Assembly (NCBI RefSeq): GCF_900167115.1
Contig: NZ_FUXZ01000014.1
Location: 1 to 64,000, forward strand
DNA length: 64,000 bases
Direction: 5' to 3'
DNA from: Eubacterium uniforme
GTDB lineage: Bacteria; Bacillota; Clostridia; Lachnospirales; Lachnospiraceae
Part shown: piece by piece, positions 53,316-62,093 of the stretch
Layout of the letters: each line of letters starts with the position of its first letter
Numbering within the stretch: position 1 is the stretch's first letter
Translations under genes and position numbers: made by a program
The notes under the pieces: generated by a model
Databases searched by the model: none
Seen by the model: only the letters and a program-made list of their open reading frames with translations
What the model was told of the DNA's origin: nothing

Positions 53316-54545
53316 TTATAAATAAAATCTACTGATTTCGTTAAATTTCAATATATCATACGCACCTTCATATGTCTGACAAACCATATCTCCCTGAACT
53401 TCCTTAACAACCTTACTATCTAAATCAACTGAAAGTGGCCAATAAGAATCTTCAGGCTGTGCATAATTTGGATCAGGATAAACCGCTGGAACATCAAGTT
53501 TTTCAACGATTTTTAGGTAATTCATAATTACCCTAATATTATCATCAATACATGGTCTAAACCATATATTATTTCTTCTATCACACTTATATTCAATATC
53601 ATGCTCACTGCAATATTTTGCAAATGCAGTGCTATCAAACCAGTCTTCAGAACTACCATTTACATAGAACCTGTCATACAAAGCTCTTTCATAGTTGCTT
53701 GCACTTAACGAATTCCTAAGTTTATTTGCATTCTCTGCATTAAATGTATATATCGAAACTGTAAATTTATCTTCCGTATGCTCATTTGTATCAGGATTAA
53801 TCTTTAAATCTTTAATATCCTGGCAGTATAAAAGCATTGAACCATCTTCTCTATCCTTTAAGATAAATTTACCATCAATAACTTCCATCTTATCATAGCC
53901 CCTGCAAAACTCAGCAATCTCCTGCTCTAATAATTTAAACACAAGAGCCACTAAGTATCCATCTGCTATCGCATGATTCATGCGAACACTTACAGGCATT
54001 ACAAGTTTCCCATCTTCTTCTCTATATCTTCCCCAATTAATTATTGGTGCAAAATATAAGTATCCATCCGGAAGTTCTAAATTAAGCGAATCATAACTTA
54101 TCCATGATATGTAAGATGCTTCAAAATTGTTTGGATGATTTGCTGAATCTAGATTATATGATTTTGATTCTTTCGCTTTTTTAATATCCTCAATAACCGC
54201 TTTATAAAAACTTCTATAATCCTCATGATACTCAGAATAAACTGGTGTACAAGTTTCACTATCCTCATGAAAAACATAATGAGTAGGATTCACCTTATCA
54301 TAACATATAAGTTCATCTTTTTCATAAATATATCCCATCCTATAATCTTCCCTTGAGTTTAAAACTTTCGTTAAAACATAAAGAAAATCAACATAAAACT
54401 TAGAATTTGTACACTCTGATCTTTTCACCAACTCCGTAACATCAATCCTTGCAGTCATCGAAGTTGAGCACTTACAATCCTTTGTAAAGTGTTCATAAAC
54501 ACCTTTTCTATAATACCTCTCCTTATCAATTACTTTATAGTCCAT
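53316..54545 (-). CDS. Chloramphenicol-acetyltransferase-like protein with extra C-terminal domain
   Basis: A 408-residue protein. Residues about 1-215 match the CAT fold: YYRKGVYEHF, CSTSMTARIDVTELVKR, INWGRY, and the catalytic His in VRMNHAIADGYLVALVF (about 189; HxxxDG). The remaining 190 residues, starting DREDGSMLLYCQDIKDL, are not recognised. Typical CAT enzymes have 215-220 residues. ATG at 54545 has GGAGGG upstream. It stands directly in front of sigma copy 3 with 29 bases between. Acetylation of chloramphenicol is not assured; many such proteins act on other acceptors. Confidence 0.8.
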   Translation of the reverse strand: MDYKVIDKERYYRKGVYEHFTKDCKCSTSMTARIDVTELVKRSECTNSKFYVDFLYVLTKVLNSREDYRMGYIYEKDELICYDKVNPTHYVFHEDSETCTPVYSEYHEDYRSFYKAVIEDIKKAKESKSYNLDSANHPNNFEASYISWISYDSLNLELPDGYLYFAPIINWGRYREEDGKLVMPVSVRMNHAIADGYLVALVFKLLEQEIAEFCRGYDKMEVIDGKFILKDREDGSMLLYCQDIKDLKINPDTNEHTEDKFTVSIYTFNAENANKLRNSLSASNYERALYDRFYVNGSSEDWFDSTAFAKYCSEHDIEYKCDRRNNIWFRPCIDDNIRVIMNYLKIVEKLDVPAVYPDPNYAQPEDSYWPLSVDLDSKVVKEVQGDMVCQTYEGAYDILKFNEISRFYL

Positions 54546-54658
54546 ATAACACCCTCCATTATTTAACATACATTATATACTAACCCATAAAATCAATTCT
54601 CTATCATTATACCATATATTAGCAAATTAATATTAACAAATATACATTAACCATAAAA

Positions 54659-54683
54659 GAAGTGGCCAATACTGACCACTTTC
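54659..54683 (-). terminator. Terminator after surface protein gene
   Basis: AAGTGGCCA and TGACCACTT (one mismatch) pair around ATAC, followed by CTTCTTTT on the minus strand. It is about 25 bases after the stop codon of the gene to the right. Confidence 0.65.
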
Positions 54684-54707
54684 CTTAAAGAACTTCAATC
54701 TCCACAT

Positions 54708-56321
54708 TTACATCACTATTTTTTTACATCTAGCATATTTTAATAATTTCTTATAAGCCTTCTTTTTCTTGTTTGGCGCACTGATTTTTATTGTACCTTT
54801 ACCCTTCTTAAAGAAAGCTTTCTTACCAATCTTTATTAACTTATTTGATTTAATTACGACATTACTTAACTTCTTACAATTATAAAATGCTTTACTTCCA
54901 ATCTTAGTAACATATTTTCCGATTGTAACAGACCTAAACTTTTTATTATTCTTGAAAACATTTTTCCCAATTGATGTAATCTTATATTTTTTTCCATTAT
55001 ATTTAATTACGTTTTTAATTTTCAATTTTTTTATTTTATTATTTGTAAATCCTATCACTTCAACTTTACCATAATTATTTTTGGTTATAGATTCTTTAAG
55101 AATTTTATAAATAAAATTCTTATCCTTTACAATTCTTTTATCCGATGTTTGCTCATCAGAAGTATGGTCAGTCGAAATTGTGTTTTTATTTGCTTCATTA
55201 GTTATTTTTTCTTCAATAATTTCAAACTCAACTGTTTTCTCACCTGTATAAAAGCCAATACCTTTTATATGAATTTTAGCATTTCCTACTTCTATGTTAT
55301 TTTCATATGTAACTTTATAATCCACACCTTCAAACAATCCGCCTAATTTAACTTTTGGAGTATGAGCTTTACCATTATATTTAAAGCTATTATCTGATAG
55401 TTTTACATCATACTTATCAATTAAAATCCTTTTTATTTGTGATTCATCGGTGTAATACTCATAAATTATATTCTCAAATTTTGACATATCAATATAGTCA
55501 CTTCTAGAATTATAATTTCCTATCAAACCTTCTTCATCACCATCTGCGTCCACAAAAATAAAAGTACTATTTTCAATATATACATTAGGAGTAACTTTAT
55601 AACCATAGTAACTTATAGCTGGATATATTTCAACTGCATCATAATAATCAAACTCATTAAGACTTTCTCCTGTATTTATGTAAATGCTTCCTCCGGAAAT
55701 TTCTAATTTATCAAATATTTGTATTGCTGGGGCACGCTGCAATTCTTTTAATTCATTAGGGATTCCAAAACCTCTAAATTCTAACCAGCAGCACCGCATA
55801 TCTACATGACCAGATTTTAATATAAAGTCATCTAATATCATATTTGAATCATATATATTTAAATACGGACCATCAATAATAACACTCCCTCGATTATCTA
55901 CCAGAAAATCATCTTCATATTCATTTCCAGCTGTTGTAAATCCATTAGTCATGTTTATACTACCATCACCAATTAATTTAACATCTAAATTATAGATTTT
56001 AACCCCATACCTTAAACTCGTTAATTTATTATTATTTTTAACGATGATTGTAATATCTTTATGTTTTCCATGTGAATAAATACCCATATCTGTACATTCG
56101 AAATTATCCATCGTTAAAATATTACGTTCCTCGTCCCACGAAAGTCCTTTAACATTACTTGGATCAGTATATTCGGCTATTCTATTAAAATTATCAGATT
56201 TTCTTATGTAAAACTTAATATCATCTTCCTCTTCTGCTTTTACTATTTGCGTTCCTGTCAATGTAGCAATAGTCACTAATATCATCAGCAAAAATAATTT
56301 TAACTTCTTAAATTCCTTCAT
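54708..56321 (-). CDS. Secreted beta-helix/Ig-like/BspA-LRR surface protein (copy A)
   Basis: A 537-residue exported protein has a signal peptide (cleavage near VKAEEE), a repetitive beta-rich region of the GLSWDEERNILTMDNF type (about 35-290), an Ig-like module SFKYNGKAHTPKVKLGGL...GVDYKVTYENN...GIGFYTGEKTVEF (about 315-385) and a BspA-type LRR_5 region (YKITSIGKNVFKNNKKFRSV, KIGSKAFYNCKKLSNV, about 450-520) with about 30 percent Lys. No sortase motif is seen. It is closely related to the genes at 57280, 59589 and 62094. A role in binding host or plant carbohydrates is possible. Confidence 0.75.
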   Translation of the reverse strand: MKEFKKLKLFLLMILVTIATLTGTQIVKAEEEDDIKFYIRKSDNFNRIAEYTDPSNVKGLSWDEERNILTMDNFECTDMGIYSHGKHKDITIIVKNNNKLTSLRYGVKIYNLDVKLIGDGSINMTNGFTTAGNEYEDDFLVDNRGSVIIDGPYLNIYDSNMILDDFILKSGHVDMRCCWLEFRGFGIPNELKELQRAPAIQIFDKLEISGGSIYINTGESLNEFDYYDAVEIYPAISYYGYKVTPNVYIENSTFIFVDADGDEEGLIGNYNSRSDYIDMSKFENIIYEYYTDESQIKRILIDKYDVKLSDNSFKYNGKAHTPKVKLGGLFEGVDYKVTYENNIEVGNAKIHIKGIGFYTGEKTVEFEIIEEKITNEANKNTISTDHTSDEQTSDKRIVKDKNFIYKILKESITKNNYGKVEVIGFTNNKIKKLKIKNVIKYNGKKYKITSIGKNVFKNNKKFRSVTIGKYVTKIGSKAFYNCKKLSNVVIKSNKLIKIGKKAFFKKGKGTIKISAPNKKKKAYKKLLKYARCKKIVM

Positions 56322-56362
56322 TTTTTTACACCTTTCTATATTTATATCTCCGAAACATAAAT

Positions 56363-56381
56363 ATTATATCGTATATACGAT
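56363..56381 (-). promoter_or_regulatory. TATAAT plus ATCGTATATACGAT palindrome upstream of copy A
   Basis: TATAAT (56363-56368) overlaps a perfect 14-bp palindrome ATCGTATATACGAT (56368-56381), about 45 bases upstream of the ATG. The TCGTAT core also appears at 47836-47848 (inverted repeat) and 62025-62030. Operator function is inferred. Confidence 0.4.
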
Positions 56382-56397
56382 TTATATGCAAAAAGTT

Positions 56398-57081
56398 TTA
56401 ATTATGACTTTTCTTATTTCTGATATTATAATCATTTCTAACCTCTTCATCCCAAGCACTTTCATTCATACACTTCTCCACCTCTTTAACACTTCCAGCT
56501 TCCATAACAGAGCAAACAGCCTTTGAAACTGAACCATATACGTGACCTATACCAACACTGTCATTTATATAATTAATAGCTCTATCTTTCCTAATCCCAA
56601 ATCTATTTGCTTCTTTTATAGCATCAATATTTGCTCCAATAAATATAAACTCCCAACCATATTTTTCTTGCTTACGTTTAATCATTCTACTAACTTTTTC
56701 ATATGAATACTTACGAGAAGCATTCTCCATACCATCAGTTGTAATAACAAATATAGTCTTCTCAGGTCTCTCTTCATCAATCATATGTTTATGAATTCTT
56801 CCAATATGATGAATTGCCCCACCAACTGCATCAAGAAGAGCTGTACACCCTCTAACATAATACTCTTCTTCTGTCATCTTTTTAACCTTACTAATATCAA
56901 CTCTATTATGCAATACTTCACAAACATCATCAAACAAAACTGTAGAAACAACTGCTTCCTTACCAGTAGCCTTCTGCTTTTTCATCATTGAATTAAAACC
57001 ACCAATTGTATCCTTTTCAAGTCCACTCATTGATCCACTCCTATCTAAGATATATACTATCTCTGTTAAGTTCTTACTCAT
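56398..57081 (-). CDS. von Willebrand factor A domain protein
   Basis: A 227-residue cytoplasmic VWA protein with a complete metal-ion adhesion site: DRSGSMSG (13-20), a Thr in GCTALLDAVGG and Asp in VITTDGMENAS. Such proteins bind partner proteins through a divalent metal. AAGGAGGA precedes the ATG. It has no membrane helix and no clear operon partner: a terminator lies to its right and copy A's promoter to its left. Similar to TerY-like or phage-associated VWA proteins, but the partner is unknown. Confidence 0.85.
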   Translation of the reverse strand: MSKNLTEIVYILDRSGSMSGLEKDTIGGFNSMMKKQKATGKEAVVSTVLFDDVCEVLHNRVDISKVKKMTEEEYYVRGCTALLDAVGGAIHHIGRIHKHMIDEERPEKTIFVITTDGMENASRKYSYEKVSRMIKRKQEKYGWEFIFIGANIDAIKEANRFGIRKDRAINYINDSVGIGHVYGSVSKAVCSVMEAGSVKEVEKCMNESAWDEEVRNDYNIRNKKSHN

Positions 57082-57220
57082 AATTATTCCTCCTTAATTA
57101 TCATTAAAACTAAATTTTCATATTGTTCTTTTAACTTTTTCGTTGCAACTCTTTGTTATGTCTTAATAATAAACTAATATAAGAGGAATATGGTAAACTC
57201 TAATGCGACCATTTAAACAC

Positions 57221-57253
57221 AAAAAAATCTGCGGAATCATCCACAGATTTTCT
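57221..57253 (-). terminator. Terminator after surface protein copy B
   Basis: AAAATCTGCGGA and TCCACAGATTTT (one mismatch) pair around ATCA, with a T-run on the minus strand, about 30 bases after the stop codon. Confidence 0.75.
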
Positions 57254-57279
57254 TGTAAGTAAATCAATATATAATAATA

Positions 57280-59577
57280 TTATTTCACAACAATATTCTT
57301 ATATTTCTTAAATAACTTCTTATATTTTTTCTTCAGTTTCTTAGGTACAAAAATCTTAATCTTCTTACCACCCTTTTCAGCAAATACCTTCTTTCCAAGT
57401 TTAAGTTTTTTAGCTTTAATAACAACCTTCTTTAACTTCTTACTCTTATAAAAAGCTTTATTTTTAATACTTACAACTTTATAATCGAAACCACCAATCT
57501 TAACAGTTGGTTTAATTGTAATCTTCTTAGCATTTTTCTTTTTAAGACCAATTACACTAAGTTTTCCAATTACTGTTCCATCTTCACTTGCTGCTCTAAC
57601 AACCTTATATTTCAATACCTTGTCAGAAATAATACTGCCCTTCTTTGGACCATATTTCTTTGCAATACTTGAATTAGCTTTTATATTAAAACTAAGATTA
57701 ATTGTACCATCATAAAAACCTATACCTTTAACAATAGCAACTCCAGTTCCAACCTTAATATTATTAGAATAGGTTACAGTATAATTAATACCTTCAACTA
57801 ATCCTGCTACATTAACCTTTGGAGTCTTAGCTTTACTATCATATAGATATTCAGTACAATCTAAAGTTGCTTTAAAACTATTTATATCAATACGTGAAAC
57901 ATCTTTAGAAGTTTTTGCATATACAATATGAGCATTGCTTCCTATGTTAACCTTTAGGTCATCACCTTCATAACCTATTTCATCATCAGAATAATCAATA
58001 TTATATGAAAATGGCTTATCGAAATTCATATTTTTATCAATTCCAATAATGATAATAGAACAATTATCTATATCAATAGGCTCATATTGATTCTTTCCTA
58101 TAAAATCCTCATTAGCATTTTCTAGGATTATAGAATTAATGTGATAAGTAATGTTTGTATCAGCTAGTTTTTCATATGAAACCACAAGTGTTCCACCATT
58201 AATCTTTACACCTTTTTCTTTTGCATAAATAACAGAGCCTAACCACACACTATTATCATGTTCATATTTTGAATAATCCCTATTATAATTTACAGTTACA
58301 TTACCGGATTTCATTACAAATCCATCAACATGAAAAGAGTTATTAAGCATCTTTTCAAATACAACACTAGCTCCATCTATTGTTACAATACTTTGTATAG
58401 TGGAATAATAATATGAATCACGTGTTTCTCTATTACCAATGCTACCAGAAATAATCTTTAATTCACCATCGCCTTTAATTGTTCCATCGCACTGATCAAA
58501 GTGAAGTGAATTTTGATACTCACCAAATGCAAATGCAAGATATATACGGTCATTTGCGAAATAATCTATTTCTGTTTCATTAATAACATTTTTTCCCTTA
58601 ACGTTAATAATAATATTATTATGATATGAATAACAACCTATTCCTATCCAACTACCATTATAACCATTCATAGTAAGAGTTTTATTTTTATCATCCCAAC
58701 TCAGTCCCTTTATTTCATTAGGATTATATGTCTGATATAGTTTTCCTTCCTTAACAAAACTAAACTGAACTTTATTTTCCTTTTTCAAAAGAATAAAGTC
58801 CTTAACCTTATCTGGAATATTAACAGTTACATTTTTACTATTAATTTCAGGTTCATGATGACAAGTATAAAACATATAATAATATTCTTTATATCCCGTT
58901 GAAGTTTCATTAGTCAAAATCATATCTTCAGTATACTTTTCTGGGTAATAATAAGATATATTTACCTTGTTATCATTTAACTCTATACTATCTAATGCCA
59001 CAAATAAATTCTTAGTAAAAACATGTCTTTTTCCATTATTTTCATAATCACTAATATTAATTTCACTTTTTATATTAAGTGTTCCATTCTTTAAAACAAA
59101 CTTTCCTATTATTTCACAAAATCTCATAAAAAGATCTGAATTAATTGTAGGTCCATCTATTTCAACATTTCTTGCACCATATATTACTGATACATCATAA
59201 CTCGTACTTTTTCCTGTACAGTTAAGTACACCATTTCCAACTATCTTCAAATCTATATCATTATCACAAGAAATGGCATTACCTCCAGCACCATATATTT
59301 CGTTTTTTCCATTAACCCTAATGGTAAATGTACATGTTTTATCTAAATTCGTATATATATCTATATCCCATCCTTCATATCCATTAAGAATTATTTCCCT
59401 ATTATCAACATTAACACTTATATTGTCTTCTTCATAATAATCTGAGACTTCCTTTCCTCCTATAAAAACAGTGATATCGTAATCATCACTTGCATATACT
59501 GTTTCAGGTATTGCATTAATGCCACATAGCATCAACAAGCCCAAAAATATAATCATTAATCCTTTTTTAAACATCAT
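57280..59577 (-). CDS. Secreted beta-helix/Ig-like surface protein (copy B)
   Basis: A 765-residue exported protein with a signal peptide (cleavage near VYASDDY). Two beta-helix-like blocks are marked by REIILNGYEGWDI (about 50-70) and NEIKGLSWDDKNKTLTMNGY (about 285-305). An Ig-like module CTEYLYDSKAKTPKVNVAGL to IGFYDGTINLSF (about 608-670) follows, then a Lys-rich LRR-like end (KNKAFYKSKKLKKVVIKAKK). Translational start could also be the second ATG. It lies 11 bases after copy C and so belongs to the same transcript. Confidence 0.75.
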   Translation of the reverse strand: MMFKKGLMIIFLGLLMLCGINAIPETVYASDDYDITVFIGGKEVSDYYEEDNISVNVDNREIILNGYEGWDIDIYTNLDKTCTFTIRVNGKNEIYGAGGNAISCDNDIDLKIVGNGVLNCTGKSTSYDVSVIYGARNVEIDGPTINSDLFMRFCEIIGKFVLKNGTLNIKSEINISDYENNGKRHVFTKNLFVALDSIELNDNKVNISYYYPEKYTEDMILTNETSTGYKEYYYMFYTCHHEPEINSKNVTVNIPDKVKDFILLKKENKVQFSFVKEGKLYQTYNPNEIKGLSWDDKNKTLTMNGYNGSWIGIGCYSYHNNIIINVKGKNVINETEIDYFANDRIYLAFAFGEYQNSLHFDQCDGTIKGDGELKIISGSIGNRETRDSYYYSTIQSIVTIDGASVVFEKMLNNSFHVDGFVMKSGNVTVNYNRDYSKYEHDNSVWLGSVIYAKEKGVKINGGTLVVSYEKLADTNITYHINSIILENANEDFIGKNQYEPIDIDNCSIIIIGIDKNMNFDKPFSYNIDYSDDEIGYEGDDLKVNIGSNAHIVYAKTSKDVSRIDINSFKATLDCTEYLYDSKAKTPKVNVAGLVEGINYTVTYSNNIKVGTGVAIVKGIGFYDGTINLSFNIKANSSIAKKYGPKKGSIISDKVLKYKVVRAASEDGTVIGKLSVIGLKKKNAKKITIKPTVKIGGFDYKVVSIKNKAFYKSKKLKKVVIKAKKLKLGKKVFAEKGGKKIKIFVPKKLKKKYKKLFKKYKNIVVK

Positions 59578-59588
59578 AAAACTCCTTA

Positions 59589-61979
59589 TTAAACATATTT
59601 AAAAGAAACTTTCTTAATTAGTTTTCTTAATATCTTTTCATGTTTCGCACCCTTTTTAATAGTTACCTTTACATTCTTAACTTTACCAAATGACTTCTTA
59701 GCAATACTCTTTATATTTTTAGAATTAATAACAATATTCTTAATGCTACTGCATCCAAAGAAAGCTTTACTCTTTATCTTACTAACATACTTTCCAATAA
59801 CCACTTTTTTGATTTTCTTGTTATTAGCAAATGCTTTCTTTCCTATTGAAACAACCTTATATTTTTTACCTTTAATTTTGATAACAGACTGAATTTTTAC
59901 AGTCTTAATATTCTTCTTTCTAAGACCAATTATTTCAACTTTTCCATATTTCTTAGCATTTGCTTTTTTAAGAATTCTATAAACATATTTTTTATCCTTA
60001 TATGTGTTAGCATTTGCTCTACCATTTGAATTATCATTCTTATTCACATCAGAATCTGTGGATAATTTCTTTACAATTTCAAAGGATTTTACAATAGTTC
60101 CACGATAAAGTCCAATACCTGTAATTACTATACTAGCCTTACCAAGATTCTTATTGTTTTTATATCTAACTATATAATCTTCACCTTCAACAAGTCCACC
60201 AACCTTTACATTAGGCTTAATATCTTTTCCTATATAAAGGTATTCTTTATTTAATCCATTCAAACTAAAATTATTAATATCTACTGTACCTAAATATCGA
60301 TAATCTGTTGCATATAATAAAAATACATTTTTATTACTTAAATCTTTTTGAATATACTCATAACGATCATCTTCATCCACTATATATGAATAACCAAACT
60401 CTTTTCCTTTAATGCCATTTTTATAATCAACAAATGCTATCACACAATCTCTTACATTAATAGCATTATTAACATCCTCTGTGTTTTGTGTTGCAATAGC
60501 TGGATAATAATAAATAACCTTACTCCACTTATCTGAAAAATCATATCTATTCTTTATAACTATTGTTCCACCAGTAATCTCAACACTATTACTTGCTAAA
60601 ATTGCATAACTAAAATCTGATACACTCTTTCTTTCTTCATTAATTTCTTCAAATCGTGAACTACTATCATTATTCATTATTAGTTTTCCCGATTTCATTA
60701 TGAAATTATCAAAATAAACTAATCCTCTATATCCAAAGCCTTTTATATTTAGTATTGGACCATCAATAACACAATTCTCTTTATTATCATCTTTAGTAAG
60801 TTCATTATAATTATTCCAGTATTCTTGTCCAAATACACAACTACCATTTACCACATTACTATCTAATATTAATTTTCCATCACCAGTAAAAGTAATATCT
60901 ATACCATCTATAGTAAACATACCATCTGAAACAATAGTTCCCGAACCACTATGTATTTTATTTTCATTTTTTATTACAACCTTTACTGATTCATGATAAT
61001 ACTTAGAAGCAATACACATCTCCTCTCCATCATATCCGTCCATTGTAAGTGTCATACTATCAGGATCCCATTTCAACCCTTCTATTTCATTTGGGTTTAC
61101 TACAGTTTTCCTTTCTGTTTTGATTCTAAAAATTATCTCTTTATCATAATTTATTTTAATTTTATCTTTAATCCTACTATCAGCATTTATATTTACCTTA
61201 CCCTTAATTACGGGCTTTTCCAAACGACTTTTTAAAACAACTGCCTTTTCCAAATCCATATTAGCCTGTGATGACATGTTTTCAGGCATTTTATATGATG
61301 CATTTATCTCACCTGCTAAAATATCAATTCGACTATATGTTGTTATTATGCTTCCATAAAAATATGTTTCTACTTCATCTACCATTCGTAAATGAGGATA
61401 TATATCCATATTAATAGTACCTGATTTCATAGTAAAATAATCCGCACCTACTACACTATCAGAACTATCAGTAGAACAGTTCTTAATATTCATAGTAGGT
61501 CCATCATAAGTGATTCCTACTGTATCCATACAATCTATGCATGCATTTCCATCTTCCTTTACTTTATCAAGTGTTAATGAACCATCACCAACAATAGAAA
61601 AATCTAGTTGTCCATCAAATCTATAATCTCGATTTACAAATATTAATGTACTATTACCACTTATCTTTTTTGATAATGTATTATTTCCTAAAATCCTAAG
61701 TGTAAATATCTTTACACTTGAATCTTTAACAAAAATATATATCTTATCTCCTGTAAAATTATTCAATGTAAGTTCTCTTTTAGTTTCATCATATGATACA
61801 CCGTTTAACTTACTAATATTACTCATATAATTACCATTTGAATAATAATTATCTTTATCTACAGTTACTGTTACTTCAACTGAATCATCTGCCATTACGC
61901 TTTTGCCCATAAAAATAATGCTCATAAAAAGCATAACTAAAAACCATATCTTTTTACATTCCCTTACTTTACTCATCAT
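59589..61979 (-). CDS. Secreted beta-helix/Ig-like/BspA-LRR surface protein (copy C)
   Basis: A 796-residue exported protein with a signal peptide (cleavage near VMADDSV). It has two beta-helix-like blocks (GVSYDETKRELTLNNFTGDK near 40-58; NEIEGLKWDPDSMTLTMDGY near 300), an Ig-like module (YLYIGKDIKPNVKVGGL to GIGLYRGTIVKSF, about 580-640) and a Lys-rich BspA-type repeat end (VSIGKKAFANNKKIKKVVIG). It is the first gene of a two-gene unit with copy B. Same family as copies A and D. Confidence 0.75.
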   Translation of the reverse strand: MMSKVRECKKIWFLVMLFMSIIFMGKSVMADDSVEVTVTVDKDNYYSNGNYMSNISKLNGVSYDETKRELTLNNFTGDKIYIFVKDSSVKIFTLRILGNNTLSKKISGNSTLIFVNRDYRFDGQLDFSIVGDGSLTLDKVKEDGNACIDCMDTVGITYDGPTMNIKNCSTDSSDSVVGADYFTMKSGTINMDIYPHLRMVDEVETYFYGSIITTYSRIDILAGEINASYKMPENMSSQANMDLEKAVVLKSRLEKPVIKGKVNINADSRIKDKIKINYDKEIIFRIKTERKTVVNPNEIEGLKWDPDSMTLTMDGYDGEEMCIASKYYHESVKVVIKNENKIHSGSGTIVSDGMFTIDGIDITFTGDGKLILDSNVVNGSCVFGQEYWNNYNELTKDDNKENCVIDGPILNIKGFGYRGLVYFDNFIMKSGKLIMNNDSSSRFEEINEERKSVSDFSYAILASNSVEITGGTIVIKNRYDFSDKWSKVIYYYPAIATQNTEDVNNAINVRDCVIAFVDYKNGIKGKEFGYSYIVDEDDRYEYIQKDLSNKNVFLLYATDYRYLGTVDINNFSLNGLNKEYLYIGKDIKPNVKVGGLVEGEDYIVRYKNNKNLGKASIVITGIGLYRGTIVKSFEIVKKLSTDSDVNKNDNSNGRANANTYKDKKYVYRILKKANAKKYGKVEIIGLRKKNIKTVKIQSVIKIKGKKYKVVSIGKKAFANNKKIKKVVIGKYVSKIKSKAFFGCSSIKNIVINSKNIKSIAKKSFGKVKNVKVTIKKGAKHEKILRKLIKKVSFKYV

Positions 61980-62024
61980 TTCACTCCTTATTTTATTAGA
62001 TTATCCGTCGTTTTTAACGGTCGT

Positions 62025-62037
62025 TATACGAATTATA
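62025..62037 (-). promoter_or_regulatory. TATAAT with TCGTATA element upstream of copy C
   Basis: On the minus strand TATAATTCGTATA lies about 50 bases upstream of copy C. The -35 region is poor. The TCGTAT core is shared with the regions upstream of copy A and of sigma copy 1. Confidence 0.4.
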
Positions 62038-62060
62038 TCATACAAAAAACATTTATTCTA

Positions 62061-62088
62061 CAAAAAGAAGCGGCCAAAAAGGCCGCAA
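62061..62088 (-). terminator. Terminator after surface protein copy D
   Basis: GCGGCC-AAAAA-GGCCGC followed by TTCTTTTT on the minus strand; strong GC stem just after the copy D stop codon. Confidence 0.85.
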
Positions 62089-62093
62089 CTCCT

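Noticed and set aside
54570-54660. ECF-type promoter in front of the CAT-like/sigma copy 3 unit
   Set aside because: No GTCAC with a TGTATA or CGTATA 17 bases away could be found; only A/T-rich -10-like sequences are present.
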